A DNA stretch of 44,030 nt. It comes from Candidatus Bathyarchaeota archaeon (GTDB taxonomy: Archaea; Thermoproteota; Bathyarchaeia; Bathyarchaeales; Bathycorpusculaceae). The DNA lies in assembly GCA_013388905.1 (NCBI GenBank), contig JACAEI010000015.1, positions 1 to 44,030 of the forward strand, written 5' to 3'. Shown piece by piece: positions 39,879 through 44,030 of this stretch. The notes below the pieces were generated by a model. That model had not been told where the DNA came from. It saw only the letters and a program-made list of their open reading frames with translations, and did no database searches. The translations under genes and the position numbers were made by a program. The stretch's first letter is position 1. Each line of letters starts with the position of its first letter.

Positions 39879-40892
39879 ATGTTTCATCCCAAAGTAAAAG
39901 GCACGTACTATGAAATGGGGCAAAGTTACGGAAGTCTCCTCTACAAGCACGGTTTTAGAGTTTCAAAACAGCCCGACGAAAAGCTCGAATTTGGAAAACA
40001 AAGCGAAAAAGAAGTTAAAAGAATCTTTCCAGAAATCCTAGAGGAAATTCGAGGATTTGCAGACGCTTGCCACGCTTCCTACGAGGATATGGCTTCTTTC
40101 ATGATGAGCATTGGGGCATTCAAACCTGTGCTTACATGCAGCGTGTTCGCATCGTTTAATGGTTCTGATGTGGTTTTTGGGCGCAACTACGACTTCTATT
40201 ACAGTTTCAAGAAACATACTGAGAGCTGCTTAACTTGTCCAGAAGATGGCTATTGGAGTGTGGGTCATTCAGATGTTTTCATTGGAAAAGAAGATGGCGT
40301 TAACGAGCGAGGCTTAGCCGTAGCCATGACTGGCATAGCGGAGAAAACCATTAAACCTGGTATGAGTTTTGTTCTTGCAATGCGATGCATTCTTGACAAA
40401 TGCGCTAACACAGGAGAAGCTGTTAAAATTCTTTCAAATACTCATTTTTCAACCACTAACAACTATTTGCTTGCAGACAGAGAGGACAACATAGCAGTGA
40501 TTGAGGCCGCTCCGGATAAGATAAGAGTTCGCAGACCAGAAAAAGGCGAGAATTTCATTGTTTGCACAAACCATTTCTTGCACCCAGAAATGTTAGAAGT
40601 CGAAAATGTGGAAGAACGATGCTGGGATTCAATACCTAGATACACGGCAATCCATCAAGCATTAAAAAAGCACAACGGAAAAATTGACTTAAAGACTGCA
40701 CGGAACATATTAGTAAACCACAGCGGATACGTATGTTCTCATCAAAAGAAAATCAAACTTGGAACAATTTGGTCAATTATTGCAACATTGAAGGAGCTAC
40801 AAATATTCAGAGCTGAAGGACACCCATGCAAGACAAAATTTAGACAAGACCTCAGGCTGAACAAGGCAATTATGGCACGCGGTCAAAACTAG
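39879..40892 (+). CDS. C45-type autoproteolytic acyltransferase / amidohydrolase
   Basis: A 337-residue protein of the Ntn-hydrolase C45 family (isopenicillin-N acyltransferase-like). The likely nucleophile after self-cleavage is Cys87 in LTCSVFAS. It is preceded by a helical propeptide (EEIRGFADACHASYEDMASF) and followed by G-R-N-Y-D-F, then G-V-N-E-R-G-L-A-V-A-M-T, T-N-N-Y-L-L-A-D and T-N-H-F. Such enzymes hydrolyse or form amide bonds; the substrate is unknown. I chose ATG 39879 because a TATA box (CTTATAAC, 39853-39860) lies just 19-26 bases upstream, implying a leaderless mRNA. The open frame to 39810 runs through the promoter. Confidence 0.83.
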   Translation: MFHPKVKGTYYEMGQSYGSLLYKHGFRVSKQPDEKLEFGKQSEKEVKRIFPEILEEIRGFADACHASYEDMASFMMSIGAFKPVLTCSVFASFNGSDVVFGRNYDFYYSFKKHTESCLTCPEDGYWSVGHSDVFIGKEDGVNERGLAVAMTGIAEKTIKPGMSFVLAMRCILDKCANTGEAVKILSNTHFSTTNNYLLADREDNIAVIEAAPDKIRVRRPEKGENFIVCTNHFLHPEMLEVENVEERCWDSIPRYTAIHQALKKHNGKIDLKTARNILVNHSGYVCSHQKKIKLGTIWSIIATLKELQIFRAEGHPCKTKFRQDLRLNKAIMARGQN

Positions 40893-41119
40893 CTCAAGTT
40901 TTTTGAATCTTTTTCTCCTGCTAATTCGTATAATATTACTAGTGCTTCGCCTAAAGGCATCTTTAATCTTGCAGCCAATTCTGCGGGCGTTATATCTGGC
41001 TTTTCATTGAGAATCACTTCCTTTGCGTAGGCTTTATGATGAGGATACATAACCAAGGCATGGGCTGTTTCGACAAGTATTGGCCAAAGCCTTTCTTTCA
41101 TATATTCTTCAAAATTCAT
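40889..41119 (-). CDS. Small helical protein of unknown function
   Basis: A 76-residue protein, fully helical by pattern. The C-terminal half (K-P-D-I-T-P-A-E-L-A-A-R-L-K-M-P-L-G-E-A-L-V-I-L-Y-E-L) resembles a winged-helix start or helix-turn-helix. Its stop overlaps the C45 gene stop by four bases (convergent). The 120 bases upstream separate it from the HAD gene and contain A+T-rich promoter DNA for both. Not recognised as a named family. Confidence 0.65.
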   Translation of the reverse strand: MNFEEYMKERLWPILVETAHALVMYPHHKAYAKEVILNEKPDITPAELAARLKMPLGEALVILYELAGEKDSKNLS

Positions 41120-41239
41120 ATTACATCAAAATATATTCTATGTGTAAGGTTGAATATTCAATTTACCCCTACCACAAAGTATATTTCTCTCAGAAAGTGA
41201 TTAACGCTTCAAAATCAACGATATAAAAAGTGAGAGCTA

Positions 41240-41929
41240 ATGGCTGTAAAGGCTGTGGTCTTTGACCTTGATGGAACTATAGTGAGCTTTAACGTGGATT
41301 ATAGAGCAGTAAGAGCTGATGCTAGAGGCTTTCTAATAAGAGCAGGTTTACCTACTTCTATTCTGGCAATTAATGAAAGTATATTCGAAATGCTTAAGAA
41401 AGTGGAAATTTTCATGCAGAATAATGGACAGTCTAAAAAGGCTTTTGCAGAAATCCGCTCAAAAGTTTTAGCTATAGCCGAACAATACGAATTAGAAGCG
41501 GCGAAAACCACAAGTCTACTTCCAGGCGTTTTAGAAACCTTGAAAGCTTTGAAAAAAATAGATTTGAAGATAGGCTTATGCACAATAAATAGCGAAAAAT
41601 CCGCAAATTACATTTTGAAACGGTTTGGAATAGCAGAATTCTTTGATGCTGTAACTCCTAGAGATAGTGTGCGATATGTTAAACCTAACGCTGAACATTT
41701 AGAGGCTACGATGAAGGCTCTAGCGGTTAATTCGGAAGAAGCCATGATTGTAGGAGACAGCAGCATCGACATGAAATGTGCCAGAGAACTGAAAGCAATT
41801 GCGGTGGGTTTACCAGCAGGAGTTTCTTCGCCTAAAGAGCTGGTTAATTCGGGAGCAAACTACATTATCACGTTATTAACGGATTTGCCAAACCTTGTCG
41901 AACACATAAACAAAACACCAGTTAGCTGA
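41240..41929 (+). CDS. HAD-superfamily phosphatase (phosphoglycolate phosphatase-like)
   Basis: A 229-residue HAD hydrolase. Motif I is FDLDGT with nucleophile Asp9 and acid Asp11, motif II lies in L-C-T-I-N-S, motif III Lys in R-Y-V-K-P-N, and motif IV is VGDSSIDM. A helical cap domain sits at about 16-85. It dephosphorylates a small metabolite such as phosphoglycolate or a sugar phosphate; the exact substrate is unclear. ATG 41240 follows a GAGAG site and a TATAAAA box near 41221. Confidence 0.87.
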   Translation: MAVKAVVFDLDGTIVSFNVDYRAVRADARGFLIRAGLPTSILAINESIFEMLKKVEIFMQNNGQSKKAFAEIRSKVLAIAEQYELEAAKTTSLLPGVLETLKALKKIDLKIGLCTINSEKSANYILKRFGIAEFFDAVTPRDSVRYVKPNAEHLEATMKALAVNSEEAMIVGDSSIDMKCARELKAIAVGLPAGVSSPKELVNSGANYIITLLTDLPNLVEHINKTPVS

Positions 41930-41937
41930 CCATCCAC

Positions 41938-42155
41938 TTAGTTGTGTTTCCTCCTCAATTGAAAAATCAGGATAACTCCCATCAAAGCAAGAACAATGCC
42001 TATCACCTGCAGGTTCTCAAGTTTTTCTCCTAATAAAACTGCAGACAGTGTTGCAGCCGACAGTGGTTCCAAAAAAGTATACTTCCAGTTGAAGCTTCAA
42101 CATATTTTAACGCATAGGAATAAAGCAGAGAAGGAATAAGAAAGTCCAAAAGTTC
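41938..42155 (-). pseudogene. Remnant of an EamA/DMT-family transporter
   Basis: On the minus strand the stop at 41938-41940 ends L-E-P-L-S-A-A-T-L-S-A-V-L-L-G-E-K-L, then a last membrane helix (VIGIVLALMGVILIF) and QLRRKHN, typical of EamA exporters. Upstream, L-L-Y-S-Y-A-L-K-Y-V-E-A-S-T-G-S-I-L-F continues in another frame; one extra base in the A6 run (42071-42076, plus strand) would join the two. Further upstream the match dissolves and no start is present, so it is a decayed 3' end. The stretch 42156-42296 holds nothing recognisable. Confidence 0.7.
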
Positions 42156-42296
42156 TCCACGCAACTGATGCAACAATAATAATCACATAACCATGAAGCC
42201 TCTTTACTGATTTGAAAATGTCCACCTTATGACCTCACAACCATCTTATAGCTAAACTCGGCAATTTTGAAACATAGGCTTTAAGTTATCACGAGA

Positions 42297-42698
42297 TTAA
42301 GCTGGTCTAAAGTAGTATCTAGGCCATTGGGGCCATGGCTGCGTCGTTGCACATGTTCCAAAGTCTAATGTTAAGGGCATTCCAATCTTTATCTGCTCTA
42401 AGGCTATGCCTCTAATCATGCCTGGAATGTTCACGCCATTTTCAAGTTGCACTATGCCCACTGCATACGGCGCCATTCCTTGAAACTGCGGCGGCGCAAC
42501 ATAAATAACCGTATATGTTAGCAGTCTTCCTTTTTGAGAAAGCTTAACCCATTCGAACTCTTTGGAGAAGCAGTCGCTGCATAAAGGTCTTGGTGGCAAA
42601 TGTACTTTTCCACATTGTTTGCACCTTGCACCTAACAGTTTTCCTTTAAGCATATTTTTATAGAATTGCTCTATCGTGAAAGGGTCTTGTTCGCTCAT
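42297..42698 (-). CDS. DUF35 Zn-ribbon/OB-fold protein, thiolase partner
   Basis: A 133-residue protein from ATG 42698, preceded by AGGAG. The rubredoxin-like zinc ribbon is C-K-Q-C-G-K-V-H-L-P-P-R-P-L-C-S-D-C. The OB fold follows (KGRLLTYTVIYVAPPQFQ, then A-P-Y-A-V-G-I-V-Q-L-E-N-G, then K-I-G-M-P-L). In archaea such proteins bridge thiolase and HMG-CoA synthase to channel acetoacetyl-CoA. It lies five bases from the thiolase stop, same operon. The frame extends to 42740 but overlaps thiolase there. Confidence 0.88.
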   Translation of the reverse strand: MSEQDPFTIEQFYKNMLKGKLLGARCKQCGKVHLPPRPLCSDCFSKEFEWVKLSQKGRLLTYTVIYVAPPQFQGMAPYAVGIVQLENGVNIPGMIRGIALEQIKIGMPLTLDFGTCATTQPWPQWPRYYFRPA

Positions 42699-42702
42699 GA
42701 TT

Positions 42703-43875
42703 TTAGCCTCTCCTATAAATATGAACAGTAGCTGTTGCACCTGAACCGCCCACGTTATGCGTTAACCCCACTTCGGCATTTTTTACTTGCCGCTTTTCTG
42801 CTTGTCCGGTTAACTGCAAATACATCTCGTAGGCTTGTGCCGTTCCAGTTGCGCCCACCGGATGTCCCTTCGATTTTAATCCGCCGCTCGTGTTTACTGG
42901 GATTCTTCTCCCAAGCTTCGTCTCGTCTTTCTCTATGAGGTGCCCGCCTTCGCCTGGTTTACATAAGCCTAAATCCTCGTAGGCAATAATCTCTGCTATT
43001 GTGAAGCAGTCGTGGACTTCTGCAACGTTCACGTCTTCGGGCTTTAAATTAGCCATTTCATAAGCTTTTCTAGCGGCTAATTTGGCAGCAGCAAGAGATG
43101 TGAAGCTTTCCCTTTCATACATGCCTATAGTATCGCTTGCTTGTCCGCTTCCAATTATGTGTACTGGCATGTCCGTGTATTTCTTAGCATTTTCTGGCTT
43201 CGTTAGAATTAAGCAGCTTGCGCCGTCAGTGATTAGTGAGCAATCAAAAAGCTTAAGTGGCCAAGCAATAACTCGTGAAGATAAAGCTGTTTCAAGCGTT
43301 ATCTCCTTCTGCATGTGCGCCTTTGGGTTTAGGCTTCCGTGATAGTGGTTTTTCACTGAAACCATGGCAAGATGCTGCTCTGTAGTGCCGTACTTGTGCA
43401 TGTGTGCCGTTGCCATCAATGCAAACAATCCTGGAAAAGTTATGCCATGCCACTGTTCAAAAGGGTAATCAGAAGCCATAGCCAAATACTCCGTAACTTC
43501 TGGCGTCGTCCGATGCGTCATCTTTTCAACGCCGCCAACCATGACAACATCGCATAGGCCTGACAAAACAGCATAAATTCCAGCTCTAAGGGCAGCGCCC
43601 GAAGAAGCGCATGCAGCCTCTGTTCTTGTAGCTGAAACGTACAATAAGCCTGCCCAATCAGCCATTGTTGCGCCAGTATGCCCTTGATGCTCGTAGGATT
43701 CACCCATATGCCCAACAAACAATGCTTGAATGTCTCTTTTTGGGTTCAGGTTTGGACAGCGGTCGAAGGCTTCTTTGGCTGCTTCTGCGAAGATTTCCCT
43801 TGCATAAAAGCCTTCCAGTTTCCCAAATTTTGACAACCCAGCAGAAACTATTGAGACTAGGGGTTTGCCCTTCAA
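42703..43875 (-). CDS. Thiolase family acyl-CoA acetyltransferase
   Basis: A 390-residue thiolase of the archaeal/SCP2 type. The active Cys is in E-A-A-C-A-S-S-G-A-A-L; H-D-C-F-T-I-A-E and S-K-G-H-P-V-G-A-T-G complete the catalytic residues. It condenses or cleaves acyl-CoA, for example two acetyl-CoA to acetoacetyl-CoA for isoprenoid lipids. I chose TTG 43875 (KGKPLVSIVSAGLSKFG follows) because AAAGGAG stands seven bases upstream; the open frame reaches GTG 43929. It is operonic with the DUF35 gene; HMG-CoA synthase, often the third member, is not adjacent here. Confidence 0.9.
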   Translation of the reverse strand: MKGKPLVSIVSAGLSKFGKLEGFYAREIFAEAAKEAFDRCPNLNPKRDIQALFVGHMGESYEHQGHTGATMADWAGLLYVSATRTEAACASSGAALRAGIYAVLSGLCDVVMVGGVEKMTHRTTPEVTEYLAMASDYPFEQWHGITFPGLFALMATAHMHKYGTTEQHLAMVSVKNHYHGSLNPKAHMQKEITLETALSSRVIAWPLKLFDCSLITDGASCLILTKPENAKKYTDMPVHIIGSGQASDTIGMYERESFTSLAAAKLAARKAYEMANLKPEDVNVAEVHDCFTIAEIIAYEDLGLCKPGEGGHLIEKDETKLGRRIPVNTSGGLKSKGHPVGATGTAQAYEMYLQLTGQAEKRQVKNAEVGLTHNVGGSGATATVHIYRRG

Positions 43876-44030
43876 TGCGAATTCTCCTTTTATGGCAGGG
43901 TTACGTGGAAAAGGAAAATAGATTTCCACAAGTATTTAAGTTTCTTCAATGTTTTGCCGAGTTTTTCACGAAAGTTTTATGTAAATAGGTTTTTACAGTA
44001 TAGGCTCTAAAAATAGGAAGGGAAATGAGA
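43876..44030 (-). promoter_or_regulatory. Thiolase operon leader and promoter region
   Basis: The ribosome site AAAGGAG lies at about 43883-43889 on the minus strand. Further upstream on that strand is the A+T-rich CTTAAATACTTG (43928-43939), a good TATA-type element. No gene is visible to the window edge. Confidence 0.4.

Noticed and set aside
1-44030. CRISPR array, insertion sequences, transposase genes
   Set aside because: No regularly spaced direct repeats and no transposase or terminal inverted repeats were seen on reading through.

Overview
The window looks like a chromosomal piece of an uncultured archaeon, most likely a Bathyarchaeia-type lineage (Thermoproteota). The lineage is my inference. 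The evidence seen is: an RNA polymerase subunit H/Rpb5, AT-rich TATA-type promoters mixed with GGAG-type ribosome sites, surface proteins ending in an I-P-E-F / hydrophobic / basic tail, a thiolase paired with a DUF35 Zn-ribbon/OB protein, a tungstate transporter with a ModE-type regulator, and an anaerobic ribonucleotide reductase. These point to an anaerobe.

Layout. 1-5.2 kb: divergent tRNA-Arg(TCG) and tRNA-Ile(GAT), a secreted IPEF-tail protein, an MscL-like channel, two ribbon-helix-helix proteins around a palindromic operator, a GYD protein, an AbrB-type regulator coupled to an ArsM-type arsenite methyltransferase, and a flavin reductase. 5.3-10.2 kb and 14.3-19.3 kb: two minus-strand operons of head-tailed-virus head and packaging genes. 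These are capsid protease, decoration protein, HK97-fold capsid protein, Zn ribbon, winged helix, portal and membrane protein, then a putative connector, unknowns, putative small terminase, large terminase and an ABC-ATPase/GNAT fusion. No tail, integrase or replication gene is visible. 10.3-14.2 kb, between the two viral operons: ordinary cellular genes (thioredoxin-fold protein, frameshifted HIT protein, malate/lactate dehydrogenase, beta-propeller surface protein).

19.4-26.1 kb: two paralogous small helical proteins (NitrOD5-like) lead into a 1054-residue PAS/GAF histidine kinase and a coupled response regulator. GNAT acetyltransferases, an MFS transporter remnant and a broken DUF3795 gene follow. 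26.3-29.6 kb: nrdR-nrdD-nrdG for anaerobic dNTP synthesis, with nrdD frameshifted. 29.6-36.4 kb: a GNAT enzyme, a full-length Rpb5 carrying a eukaryote-like N-terminal domain, and a 1777-residue membrane-anchored subtilase. 36.4-39.8 kb: modE divergent from tupABC around a 12-bp inverted repeat. 39.8-44 kb: a C45-type acyltransferase, a small unknown, a HAD phosphatase, an EamA remnant and the DUF35-thiolase pair.

Most interesting points: (1) a compact, translationally coupled capsid/packaging gene set without tail genes, interrupted by host genes and ending in a terminase coupled to an ABC-GNAT fusion; (2) an archaeal RpoH with the extra N-terminal domain normally associated with eukaryotic Rpb5; (3) a clear ModE-type operator. 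Three broken reading frames (HIT, nrdD, EamA) are each restored by one extra base in a homopolymer, so sequence error must be excluded before they are read as biology.
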